The notes beneath the pieces are model-generated. The model saw only the letters and a list, made by a program, of their open reading frames with translations, searched no databases and was not told the origin of the DNA. 64,000 nucleotides of DNA, taken from contig JAKUHH010000146.1 in NCBI GenBank assembly GCA_022701365.1, positions 129,677 through 193,676 of the forward strand. Reading direction: 5' to 3'. Position numbers and translations under genes: made by a program. Positions 21,032 to 31,480 of this stretch are shown here, piece by piece. Source of the DNA: Mycocentrospora acerina (taxonomy: Eukaryota > Ascomycota > Dothideomycetes > Pleosporales). Position 1 is the stretch's first letter. Every line of letters begins with the position of its first letter.

Positions 21032-21809
21032 ATGGTACATTTAAGCGAAATTATATACTCGCTCGATGCTACTGTTGCTGCGATTCGTGACTATTATCGC
21101 TTTCTTGTCGCCATGTACATGGACGAATCAAAAGTTATCGAACCACCAGAGGACGGGTGGCCTTCTATCACATCCGGCGCTTGGAAAGGCCTAGAAAAGA
21201 CGGATACGGTCTTCTCGCTGCTCCGCTATCTTCCTTATATTTGCGACGGTGGAGCCGTTGAAATTGATGAAGCCCCTAGTTGCCATTTTGCCGACTGGCA
21301 GGCTCTCGCCCTCGAACCCGATGATGAAAGAGTAAAATCATACACCGAACGATGGTGTGATACCTTCCCACGTTGTGGGATTGACAGAAGGTGGACAAAA
21401 TAATCCCTTCTTTTTGCTTGACACCAGACTTGGCATTGTGCACTGGTACGAGTGCTTTAGCCCTATTCGCGAAGATCCTGCACAAGTCGATGACAGGCTA
21501 GAAGACTGGGTGCCTGAAGAGGAAGCTTCCTGGCGAGACTCAGGAGCAGCCTGGGCAATTGAAGACTTTTTCGAACTCCCAAAATCTCAATTTCGAAAAA
21601 TGAACTTTGTGCCTATCGGGTCGCGCACAGTCAAAGACGTTTGGATAGAAGGACTTGAAGATGTAATGCTAGCTGCGGTTCAAAATATCTATCGCAGCCA
21701 CGGCTGGCCTGACTTGACCAGCTACCACAAAAGAGAATGCATGGAGGAAGTGCAGGTGATGCTAGAAGCGCAATATCCTAACTCGACACAGGTGGAATTT
21801 GATAATTGA
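21032..21809 (+). pseudogene. Unknown fungal gene carrying a frameshift
   Basis: ATG 21032 opens MVHLSEIIYSLDATVAAIRD and the frame runs to a stop at 21403. A second frame takes over near 21355 with IPSHVVGLTEGGQNNPFFLL and continues to 21809. The blocks VVGLTxGGxNNPxFLLDT and GIVHWYE look like continuous family sequence that should follow the first frame directly. No GT-AG intron of sensible size fits between them. A one-base indel between about 21335 and 21360 explains both frames. It is either a recent pseudogene or a base error in the assembly. The joined protein would be about 258 residues, acidic and soluble, with no catalytic motif I recognise. Confidence 0.6.
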
Positions 21810-22918
21810 TTGAAACTCCGACCCAGGTTATATTAAAAAAAAACAATCAGAGTCGGATTTTTATTTTCTCTTTGCTGCTACAGTCTTACTCCTTAAGGAG
21901 CCTTTAAATGCGCTGCATTTTTTCGAGTTTGTCTTATTTATTCACGGAAAAGACTTTCTCAAATTCTCTCAGCTGCCCTTTTGCAAAAATAAATTACCGA
22001 ATATAGGAAACTTCTGGAAATCATACTATTTCAAATGGGATTGTTTATTGCACCATGGTTGTTTATGCTTTTACTTCATCAATAGCAGTGACATGTCATT
22101 ACATTGGCTCAGTTAACTCACCACTTTTGTCACTTTATCTCTCTACAACAAATCTGACTATCAAAGAATGCTACTGGATGAGCGCTACCAAAAAAATCCA
22201 TTTTTTAACACAACATCGCTAAACGGCATCTTGATAGCTGCAATTTTGTCGTACCGGGATAAGTTACTATTCGTGCACCGAGCTGGCCTGTCCGTATCTT
22301 GAATGAACAGAGTGGTGCGTATTCACTACCGCTGCTACTCCGGCTATAATTCTTGTCTTCATAGGTTACATGATTGTAATATCTACATGATTTGCAGATA
22401 TCAGTTCATAAGCTAAATTACTTGAAAAGGAATATTCATATCACAGTTTCCATGCAATCACCGATGACCCCCCTGCTGCACGTTGGTTGAATATCCCCAT
22501 TATTCAGGACAAATTCATCGCTCCATCATTTTCAAGTGTACTCAATCAACACCTAATGTCAGCTTCGGCAACAACACTCACTCTAATTTCTATACACAGT
22601 TTGGTCTTCGCTACATAATCTCCAGACGAACGGGCACGAAGTGACATGGGGCTGCATTGTCTTTCAATTGAGCACGAATCCTAGTATACCTCAGCTTTAG
22701 GCCTTAAGGTGAAATCTTGCCACTGGCATTTATATTCAGAAAAATTGATTGAGAAGACTTGAAATGATTTGTGGCAATTGGATTCCACAAAATTACTGTG
22801 AAGTGGGACATTTGCGCCCTGTGCCATATTTTATATCCCCGTTGGTCCGATTCTTATTTCGTTCCAATTACAGGTAGGAATTTGGAGCCGCTATTGATGA
22901 TTAAACTCCCAACGTCCA
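21810..22918. other. Intergenic, no gene seen
   Basis: AT-rich spacer between the frameshifted gene and the 3' end of the actin/Hsp70-like gene. Nothing was supported. Confidence 0.45.
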
Positions 22919-23989
22919 TTACAGTTCGTTGTGGTCATTGTGATAAAACGTAGATCGCCACCGACAACCAAAGGAAGATCGTACCCTTGTCTCAAAATCA
23001 GGTGTATCCATCTGCTCATGCGCACTTTGCGCTACAACGGCCATACCATCATAGACTGAACTGGAGATCCGTGCATCTCGAACCAGATCTGCCTCGAGTA
23101 TCCTCGCAAGCATGGCACGAAGACGCTCATTTTTTGCGTCATCACCGTAGATAACCAAATGATGGATCAACTCAGGATGGCTGGCAATCGGTGAAGAATT
23201 GGCAAGCAGATCCCTTATTGCGTCTTCAAGTGCGTCCAATTGGTTATCATCTCCAATCCTTGGACTGCTCACAGAACCGTGTATTGGGTCCACAATGCCG
23301 ATCTTATCGATGGTATACAAGCCAACATTGAACCAATTGAGGCTGTAATCCACGGCAAGAACAATCCAAGGCTCCATCTCGAATCCGGATCGATTGTTAG
23401 ATATGTGTGCAAGCACCACAGATTTGGCGGTCCGGATGGTTGGTAATACTTGGCGAAGGCCTAGAGACTGGAGAGATCGCTGAGCAACACTCACTATGTG
23501 CCCATCAGTGTCGTCAAGATTGAGTGCAGCGAAGCAAATGCATGTACCAAGATATGATTCTACTGCTGTCTTGAGAGTTGCCAATAAGGCCCTGGTGCTA
23601 ATGAAATCTTCATCACGATAGAAGTTTCCATCCAGTCTACATAGGTGTGGAAAGCTATTCAGTGCTGGAGCAAGCAGTTGACAGAGCGCGCTATCTTCAG
23701 ATTTGGGTGGCGAGGTGTTCGCTCTCATAAATGCTTGGTACTCTGGAGAACCATAAACCTGAGCTACGGGAACAAATTTCCCATCTTTCAAGTAGATTGC
23801 AGCCAACCTGTTACGTGTTATAGACTTATGGTTGATCAGAAAAATGGCAGCTTACCCGTAACCGGGTGTCAAGCGAAAAACTACTCCAGGAGCACGCGGA
23901 CGAGAGAGATATTGGGCTTTGACGATAGGGACTGTAGCCAGAATGTAAAAAGTGTAAAACACAAGGGATCTCCATTCCCAACTCGTCAT
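22919..23989 (-). CDS. Actin/Hsp70-like ATPase-fold protein with N-terminal hydrophobic segment
   Basis: Two exons (23989-23856, 23807-22919) joined over a 48-bp GTAAGC-CAG intron give 340 residues. The N-terminus MTSWEWRSLVFYTFYILATV resembles a signal peptide or anchor. It is followed by APGVVFRLTPGYG joined to LAAIYLKDGKFVPVAQV, which resembles the phosphate-1 strand-turn of actin/Hsp70 folds in a degenerate form. Further blocks are WIVLAVDYSLNWFNVGLYTI and IHHLVIYGDDAKNERLRAML, similar to the phosphate-2 and adenosine regions. The canonical DxGTT loop is not conserved. At 340 residues it is much shorter than a true Hsp70 and has no peptide-binding domain. I regard it as a fungal-specific divergent relative of unknown role. 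Confidence 0.65.
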
Positions 23990-24744
23990 CCTGATGTATT
24001 ACAGTATGTTTAGAATACAAAAAAAATGGCCAGTGGAGGAGATTCAAGTGCTATGGAGAGCGTAGGCGCTATTAGGGATAGTTTAGGCGCTGCTGACCGA
24101 AAAGCACGCGCTTAATGGTAGGATCACATTGAATGAATAATCCCGGAATTTAGGTAGATGTGAGATGATTGGGAACGATTGTTTCATGTACTACGCCGCA
24201 CCTACAGCCAAGATTCGACTTCGGCTAGGTAGGTGACCCACAGGAGAGGCGGAAACGTGGCGCGGTCAAATTTAGGATAATCTGCAGCCATTCAAAAGCT
24301 TATTCGCTTCCTCCGATAAATCGCAACCTTAACTCGACGAAAGCCGTGAATGTTAAACCTCAAAATCGTTTTGTAAAGTCGACAAAAATGCTAAATTAAA
24401 CGATCCAGCTGAAATCGGAACCAAAACACCCTGTTGAGTCGATTGCCGGATCCGATCAAAAATCCATCTTGATTAAAATCCTGGTCGCAAAAACGGCGTT
24501 CAACCATCACTAGCTCTGCTATATAGGACTGGACAATTGTGTCAAGCCAAAAAGGCCTTAAGACACTCGCTTCAAAACCTACTAGTATCATCGTCCTGTC
24601 GTGCATCGTCATGAAACCCATAGTAGATGCAAGTGCTCTTAATCCTGATTACAGTCATATATACTAACATGACTATGATAGCCTGCTGCTCAAAACCCTT
24701 CGACTATATTTCCACTAGACGACCTAACCATCAACATTGAGGAA
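23990..24744. other. Divergent intergenic region
   Basis: Lies between the 5' ends of the actin/Hsp70-like gene and the phosphotransferase-fold gene, so it should contain both promoters. No other feature was supported. Confidence 0.45.
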
Positions 24745-25569
24745 ATGTCCCAGGAGACAATCATTACCTATAGCAAAACTGCGCCCATCCTACACTCACT
24801 AGGAGGAGTAGAGGTTGTACGGCTTTCCCGTAAACTCGTCCTCAAGAGCGGGGAAGGTGTTCAAGCCTCCGAAGGCGAAACAATGAGATATGTAACGAAG
24901 AATTATGCAGAAGTACGGTTGCCTAAAGTATACCACTGTTTCAGCGTCAACTGCCCCTCACCGAGCTCCGGCGTCAAGGGCCACATAGTCATGGACTACA
25001 TCGATGGTATTTCTTTAAACGCATGTTGGGATGAACTTCTCCATGAGGTTCGCAATAGCATTGTTACTCAGGTTGCAGCTATGATTAACCATCTACAAAC
25101 TATACAATCCGCTCAACCAGGCGTATTTGGCGGAGGAATATCCCGCGGAATATGGTTTAGTGACTACGGCGTCGGACTATTTGCAAACAAAGATGTGTTT
25201 GAGAAGTGGATTAACTGGAAACTTAATCTCAGCAAAGCTTACCAACGCGTGCCGGCAGAAATTCCAGGTATCAAATGTCATAACTTTGTGCTCGTACATG
25301 GAGATCTTAGTCCGCGGAACTTTATCTTGGATAGCAATAATCAAGTATGGCTAATAGACAGTGGCTGCGCTGGATTTTACCCTCCGATATTTGAGGTTGC
25401 CACAGTGAAGCACCAGGTCCAATTTCCGTCGTTCGCTCAGATGCTACTGCCGCTCATTTATAACGACGCCAATGAGTTAGTACAACTTGAGAGCTGCCAA
25501 TTTGGCATCAATCGTGTTCCTTTTTCCCTTCCACCAGAGATAGTCTCGCCACTCGGACCAGATTACTAG
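24745..25569 (+). CDS. APH-family phosphotransferase-fold protein
   Basis: Single-exon frame of 274 residues. Blocks in order: GGVEVVRLSRKLVLKSGEGV (ATP-binding strands), HIVMDYIDGISLNACWDEL (hinge), FVLVHGDLSPRNFILD (catalytic HGDxxxxN) and VWLIDSGCAGFYPPIFE (metal-binding DSG in place of the usual DW/DFE). The substrate is unknown; fungal genomes carry many such kinase-like genes. The terminal TAG stands where the related fragment at 34580-34720 has TGG, and similarity to that fragment continues past the stop. The C-terminus may therefore have been shortened by a TGG-to-TAG change. The catalytic core is complete, so I keep it as a gene. Confidence 0.82.
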   Translation: MSQETIITYSKTAPILHSLGGVEVVRLSRKLVLKSGEGVQASEGETMRYVTKNYAEVRLPKVYHCFSVNCPSPSSGVKGHIVMDYIDGISLNACWDELLHEVRNSIVTQVAAMINHLQTIQSAQPGVFGGGISRGIWFSDYGVGLFANKDVFEKWINWKLNLSKAYQRVPAEIPGIKCHNFVLVHGDLSPRNFILDSNNQVWLIDSGCAGFYPPIFEVATVKHQVQFPSFAQMLLPLIYNDANELVQLESCQFGINRVPFSLPPEIVSPLGPDY

Positions 25570-25818
25570 AGAAAGAGGGGGTTGTTCAGAATCAAAGCGA
25601 TTGTAAACAGGAAATTAGCAGGTTAAAGCTTGACTTAAAAAGGAGAAATGCCTCGTTTTATTTCTTTGTACCTTAGATCTACTTTAGCTGATGTTCAATG
25701 CCAACCCTGAAATGAGTGAGATGAAGATACGTAGCTAAGACCTTAAATTGCCGAAGAATTGCTTTTTAGAACATATTCAGTCTTCAAGCTGTAGAAATCA
25801 AACCCTGCTCATCATGTC

Positions 25819-25937
25819 ACATACGATCACAGGACGTTGAAAACAAGGCTTCCTGTTCGCTCAGCCCTATTTAAGTGACGCACCAGCGGACTAGTAGTTA
25901 GGTAGGTGACAACTGGCAAATCCCTGCTGTCATAAGT
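25819..25937 (+). pseudogene. 5S rRNA pseudogene, mutated full-length copy
   Basis: Full-length match to the 5S genes at 5713 and 34022, with about fifteen substitutions, mostly C-to-T or G-to-A (for example CCCGTT to CCTGTT, GGTGGGTG to GGTAGGTG, GGCGAATCCCCG to GGCAAATCCCTG). The helix II arms ACGTTG and TGACGC no longer pair cleanly, and the 3' end CATAAGT no longer complements the 5' end. A T-run is still present. It is probably not functional. Confidence 0.85.
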
Positions 25938-26654
25938 TTTTTGGTGTTGCACATGTGTATAAGAATACGTTTTTACATCTATCTATTCTAAAGTTAGCGT
26001 GCCTAAAGATTAGGGTCTTCAGAAAAGTAACGTGTAGTAACAAATAAGATTGTAAAAATGCCAAGTGTCGAACGTTTATCCTGTAGTTAACATCTACAGA
26101 AGTCTAGGTAGAGATTGTTAAGTACAGTCTGACATTGTTAAGGAGATCTAAGTACGGATAAAATATACACTGCTGGCACCGGGCGAAGTTGGTGGGGGGA
26201 CTGGTAGATGTGGGTGTGGAGCAAAGGTTGCTATAGATGCTGCGCACGTAAAGATGGACCACACAATTACAACTGAGAAATTTCCTATTAAAGAATAACA
26301 AATAAAGACGATAAGAATATAGAATGGTATCAAACTAGGCAAGACTCTCCAGACTAGCGTAGGGTGGAGAGTGATGGTTATTTCTAATTTCCATCTCGGT
26401 GAGGAGGATTTCTCGCCAATGCAGGATAGACGTTATGTATATTTGTAACAAGATCATGGCTCTCGTATTGTATACAGTGATAAACCTGATCAGTGTAGCT
26501 ATGTTTGATTCTAAACGTCTATCTTTACGTTGCTATTCTTCACATTCAAGAAAGCAAACATGCTATTAAACTGTTATTCATTCTTAACTACTGTACCAAG
26601 ATCAGACGTCTATCGTAGTACAGATTATACAGGTCAGATGTCGCAAATTGAGTC
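25938..26654. other. Intergenic, no gene seen
   Basis: AT-rich spacer between the mutated 5S copy and the 3' end of the NACHT-WD40 gene. The short frames here have no recognisable content. Confidence 0.45.
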
Positions 26655-29600
26655 TCACGGTGCTACATCCAGTCTCCCTCGATCAATGCCAAAGACTAAA
26701 ACAAAACCGTTACCCATGCCAACAGCTACTTGGTCACCACCAGTGTCATAGCTTGTTGGCTCAGAATCAGATGCTAAATGAAGCAGACGCATGGCTCCAT
26801 AGCATAGCCATAGGTCGCCAACCCAGAGATCTTCTAATGGGGTGGAGCTGCAGCCATGTACGACTGGTGCTACACTATTAATTGTAAGTGAGCCAACATT
26901 AGTCACAATCTTTTGACCGTCTGCAGAATACTTCAAGGAGTTGATAGCCCCTAAAGTCTTGATCTCATGCTTAGAACGGTACTTTAAATGGCTGTTAAGA
27001 ATGTTCCCAAGGAACTTTAAAGGTCTTAGGGCGTCGCCTACGTCCCACAGCTTGACAGTTTTATCCAAAGAGCCTGACGCGATTTGCTTGCCATCTGGCG
27101 AGAAGGCTACAGCTGTAACGAAAGATGAGTGACCTTTAAGCGTCTTCTTATAGTCCCCTGTTATAGCGTCCCACAGCTTGACAGTTTTATCATCAGAGCC
27201 TGATGCGATGTGCTTGCCATCTGGCGAGAAGACTACAGCTGCAACTAAAGATGAATGGCCTTTAAGCGTCTTCTTGCAGTTGCCTGTTGAAACTTCCCAC
27301 AGCTTAACAGTTTTATCTAAAGAGCCTGACGCGATGTGCTTGCCATCTGGCGAGAAGGCTACAGCTGTAACAAAAGATGAGTGACCTTTAAGCGTCTTCT
27401 TGCAGTTGCCTGTTGTAGCTTCCCACAACTTAACAGTTTCATCATAAGAGCCTGATGCGATGTGCTTGCTATCTGGCGAGAAGGCTACAGCTGCAACTAA
27501 GGATGAGTGGCCTTTAAGCGTCATCTTGCAGTCGCCTGTTGTAGCGTCCCACAGCTTGACAGTTTTATCAGACGAGCTTGATGTGATGTGCTTGCTATCT
27601 GGCGAGAAGACTACAGCTGTGACTGAGGATAAGTGGCCTTTAACTGTCTTCTTGCAGTCGTCTATTGTAGCATCCCACAGCTTAACAGTTTTATCCCAAG
27701 AGCTTGATGCGATGTGCTTGCCATCTAGCGAAAAGGCTACAGCTGTGACTAAGAATAAGTGGCCTCTAAGCGTCTTCTTGCAGTTGCCTGTTGTAGTGTC
27801 CCACAGCTTAACAGTTTTATCCCAAGAACCCGATGCGATGTGCTTGCTATCTGGCGAGAAGGCTACAGCCGTGACTTTTTCTAAGTGGCCTCTGAGTGTC
27901 TGCACAAGAGATGCCCATGTCGCCTCTACTTGCGGGGGGGCTTTCAACCACCAAGGTATCTTGCTTAGATTAGAGAGTCTTACTATACTAGTTTGGGGAC
28001 TAAGAACTATCGCAGAGCTGTAGGTCTGCAATGGCCACCTTGCTATAGTGTAGTAGTTTCTCAACAGGAAACGCGTGGCATCTTGTACAAAGGCCAACAG
28101 GGATGAACCTTGCTTCGCAGTATTAAGCCAGGCTACAAATAGAACTATCACTGTGGAGACTTACCTTCGCTGTGTCTGCTAGGGTCTTTAACGCCTCGAT
28201 GGCACGCGGCAATTGGTTCAGCAAACTTAAGCATTCGAACCACTCCAGCAACTTGGTACGGAAAAACACCGTGACCCTGCCCTGATCTTCAAGGGCATCT
28301 GTTATCAGCGTGATTGGCATAGCATCCGCAAGATGTTGCGCCCAGAACGTGGCGGCGTAATCTATGTTGTCCAACAGCCCCTTTCCTGCCACATCTAGAA
28401 GGCCCTTCTTGAATTCTTTCACAGAGTCAGGCTGAGATGAGTTCGTTGGATTAACCTTAAGATGATGACAGAGGTAGCGCAGACAGCTCAACGCAATTTC
28501 ACCATGCGCCCAACTTCCGTATAAGCTGAGAGTATTCTGCACCTCCTGGACAAGAAAGTCCCGAGCGGATTGGTGAACGAACTCAATACTGGCTCCTCGC
28601 TTCTTGATAAATGAAGCACACCGGTCAACTAGCAAGTCGATTGCTACATCTTCCAAGAGCAGACCTGTTGCACTGCTCACTTCTTCCTCTTTAAGAGGGC
28701 GATAAGCAGTCAGCATCACCTTGAGAAGTCGCATAGATGAGTTTACAACAGTCGTTTCTCCTTCACGGAGTTTGTCAAATATCCGATGATAGAATAGCAT
28801 CAGGCCAGGTGGTAGCTCTTTGATCGTAGCCAAGACATGAGCCCGGCTAACGCTTTCTAACCTATTGCACACCAAGCTAACCCAAAGGTAGGTATCCTCA
28901 GCTTTTGCGGTAAGCTCAGCCTCAAGCTGCTGACACAGGCCTGGTCCATAGTGATGGCGATGATTGAGCTCAGCGACCTTTTCGGCGATATAGCTCTTGA
29001 CTGCGTCAGAAACGTGGCTCGAGTTCAACTCAAAGCACACCATCACCTGATCAGATGTACTGAGCAGCTCGCGCCCGGCACTATCGAGTGGTCGGCTTGT
29101 CAACAACCATTTGACTCTCGAGTTGAACCCTGTTCGTACGATAAGCTTTAAGAATGCAGCCATATCCTGGTCCTGACACTCATCGAGAGCGTCAATGATC
29201 ACGTATATCCTTTGGCTCTTACAGTGATGCAGCATATCCAGAAAAATGCTCCAGAGCGCTCGCCACGAGGTAAGATCTTCTCGAAACCGCCTGTTGTCGT
29301 TGTCCCATTGGCGACGCAAAGGTTCGTAGAGCTCCTTCTGCTGATTCACTAAGCACAGCATCAGCCCTTTCAAGATGCCCTCGATAGTGTTCAGCTCGTA
29401 GTTGGTGTGCTGGCAGAAGAAGTATGCCATTACTGGAGGCTGCTCGTGAGGCAAGGGTCGCTCGAGTTGCTCGATGAGGCCGATAGACATCATCGTCTTT
29501 CCTTTACCTGCGCTACCCTTGATCCAGAGAAGGGACACGCTTTCGCCGTTCTGCCATCGCACATACTGGGCATCCCGAACAACCCATTCAATCGATTTAT

Positions 29601-29832
29601 ATAGCAGCTTGTCTTTTTCCTTTAGCCTGATCTTGACATCCAGCGTGTTTGGGCACCGTAGAGCATGGAGGCAAGCGCGGTCGATTTCTTCGGTAGTGTA
29701 CGCTGTGTTCGTCAGTCAATTTTTGTCGGGGGGTTGACTGCAGTCGCACATACTTATGTTCAGGCTTACGTTATTGATCTGGTTGGACCCTGGCTCGGCG
29801 ATGTTCCCACTAACGCGGGCGCTAAGAGTCAT
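26655..29832 (-). CDS. NACHT-WD40 NLR-like STAND protein with short N-terminal motif exon
   Basis: Three exons (29832-29754, 29702-28165, 28112-26655) give 1,024 residues, all in phase. Exon 1 is a 26-residue head starting MTLSARVSGNIAEPGSNQIN, with no stop or intron problem. Its intron has donor GTATGT and branch TTGACTGAC. It is needed because the NACHT frame has no ATG before the P-loop. Next come EEIDRACLHALRCPNTLDVK, the P-loop GSAGKGKT (residues 89-96) and Walker B VIIDALDEC (about 194-202). Seven nearly identical 42-residue WD40 repeats occupy about residues 611-905, each with KTVKLW or ETVKLW. The architecture equals NWD2 of Podospora, a NACHT-WD40 receptor that carries an amyloid-templating motif in its first residues. 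That functional parallel is inference. Confidence 0.88.
27015..27900 (-). repeat. Seven 126-bp WD40-coding tandem repeats
   Basis: Seven in-frame 126-bp units encode (L/V)(R/K)GHxxxVxAVxFSxDxK(H/Q)I followed by a variable tip, then D(K/E)TVKLW. Repeats are far more alike than different WD40 repeats within one ordinary protein. The residue after (G/S)S at the blade tip varies widely (Trp, Trp, Ser, Tyr, Leu, Asp, Leu), as do the three residues after GH. This is the signature of concerted evolution with diversification at exposed positions, known from the HNWD incompatibility genes. Confidence 0.9.
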
Positions 29833-30140
29833 CCTCGCGTCTGTGCGCCTACGTTGGACTCAGGCAGGGGTAGTCAAGCGGAGCCTCTCCAAGAGTGCGG
29901 AGTGCGTTGCAAAGAGAGAGCGTACGTTTCACGACTTGGTCGGCAGGGTGATTTGAACAACGGCTGAAGAAGGTAGGGCTGAAAGAGAGCTGGCCCGAGA
30001 CGGCTATGCGGCGTCCACAGTGCGACCAATGAGACGCTGCTTACGGGTTGGTGGTTGCCGTCTACGGAGTCTTCAGCTTGTTCTTGAACAACACAGCTGC
30101 CCGCACCCTTTCTACCTCATCGCAATAGTACACGATTATT
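29833..30140. promoter_or_regulatory. Shared divergent promoter of the NACHT-WD40 and HeLo-like genes
   Basis: Only 308 bp separate the two divergent ATGs (29832 minus and 30141 plus). The forward frames over it are shadows. Presumably it is a bidirectional promoter. Confidence 0.55.
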
Positions 30141-31259
30141 ATGGCTGAAGCAGTGGGTCTGGCATCTGGTCTTCTGACTCTGGTCGTGTTCGCTTTTGAC
30201 GTAAGCAAGTCCCTGTACGAGGCGATCTCCAGCTTTAAGAGTCAACGGCAAACGATCAAGGATGTTCTCGCCGATCTAGACGCCCTTGTCATAGTGCTCA
30301 CAACGATCCGCGAGCGAGCTCAGCGGCCGACAGAAGTTGCAAAGCTAGAATCACTCCGGCAGCCGTTGGAATGCTGCGCGACAACATGCGAGGACATGCG
30401 CAAGATGCTTGACGCGTGCACAGCGCATTCGAAGGACGGTCAGGCCAGCGTTCGAGACTGGCTCAAGCTGCAATACCGCGAGAAGAGCTTTGACGACATG
30501 AAGAAGCGGCTGACAAGCTACAAGACAACGCTAGTCGTTGCTTTTCAGTCAATAAACATGTAAGCGGGCACCAGACACTCACATCGTATGATGAAGCTAA
30601 GAATCATTAGCCAGGATCACTCTGTCACGCAGGAATCATTGGGAGACTTGAAGGATCTGATCAGTGGCACTAAAGAGGATCTAGAAGATCAGCTGGAGGT
30701 TGTGCGACAGACCATCAGTGCTGCAGACGCATCGTTGCGGGAGGTTCTTCAGGAAGATCAGGCACGCTTGCAGAGCAGCCTTAATAGCATCGCACAGGCG
30801 CAACGAATTGCAGACATGACGCAACCCCAAGTCATCATTCAGGACAATCGTGCCGGCGAAGGGAGTCGCACAATCTTTGGTACCGATACATCTCAGCCAG
30901 GGTTCAGCTTAACAGTGGCACGCAACGAGGCTGGAGTTGGTGCAGTATCTAGCGCTGGCATTTACAGCCCGCAGACCCTGCAAGCACTCCTGCAGCACTC
31001 TCGAACACCCGATCTGGCGCTTGCGCTCCAAGCGCTGCAGACTCACACAACGAGCGTCCGCAATGAAGCGTTACAGACTGTACTTAATGGTATATCTGCC
31101 GAGCGGAATCAAGGAGTTACACATGTACCTGCAGCAGGTCTTTTGACTGAAGCGGAAAGCCCAGGCATTATGAGCTTGGAACAGCCTGTTGGGTCGATTC
31201 AGTCAGTACCAGACAATGTCGAATCGCACGATAATGAGCTAGACAGGCTGAGACGATGA
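30141..31259 (+). CDS. HeLo-like/PigL_N domain protein (fungal STAND N-terminal domain), stand-alone
   Basis: Two exons (30141-30559, 30611-31259) joined over a 51-bp intron give 355 residues. The start MAEAVGLASGLLTLVVFAFD and the helices after it (SLYEAISSFKSQRQTIKDVL, LESLRQPLECCATTCEDMRK) match the domain usually fused N-terminally to fungal STAND proteins (PF17111, described as HeLo-like). Its hydrophobic first helix is the segment proposed to act on membranes in HeLo relatives. A coiled-coil stretch (about 155-210) follows. Then come two units, VIIQDNRAGEGSRTIFG and LTVARNEAGVGAVSSAG, sharing N-x-A-x-x-G spacing with the head of the divergent NACHT-WD40 protein. The end is polar. The gene is intact and likely to be functionally tied to its neighbour. 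Confidence 0.85.
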
Positions 31260-31480
31260 TAAAGCACAAAGTGCTAGGTAGGACGACAAGCCTCTAGAAA
31301 CCTTAAGATCGAAGCACAACGTGAGTAAATGAGTACTTGAAAAGGGTTGCGCGCAACCTGTGGAAGCAATTTCCCAGCGTGAGAAAGGCTCAAAGTGAAG
31401 TCACTTCAGCTCTAGACACTGTCCTAATACATTCTCGCGACTGAAGCCCTCCACGGCATCGGCTGCAGTTGTTCGCTCGC

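Noticed and set aside
27460..28023. A 187-codon forward frame antisense to the WD40 gene
   Set aside because: Opposite-strand shadow of the WD40 repeats; its repetitive content is explained by them.
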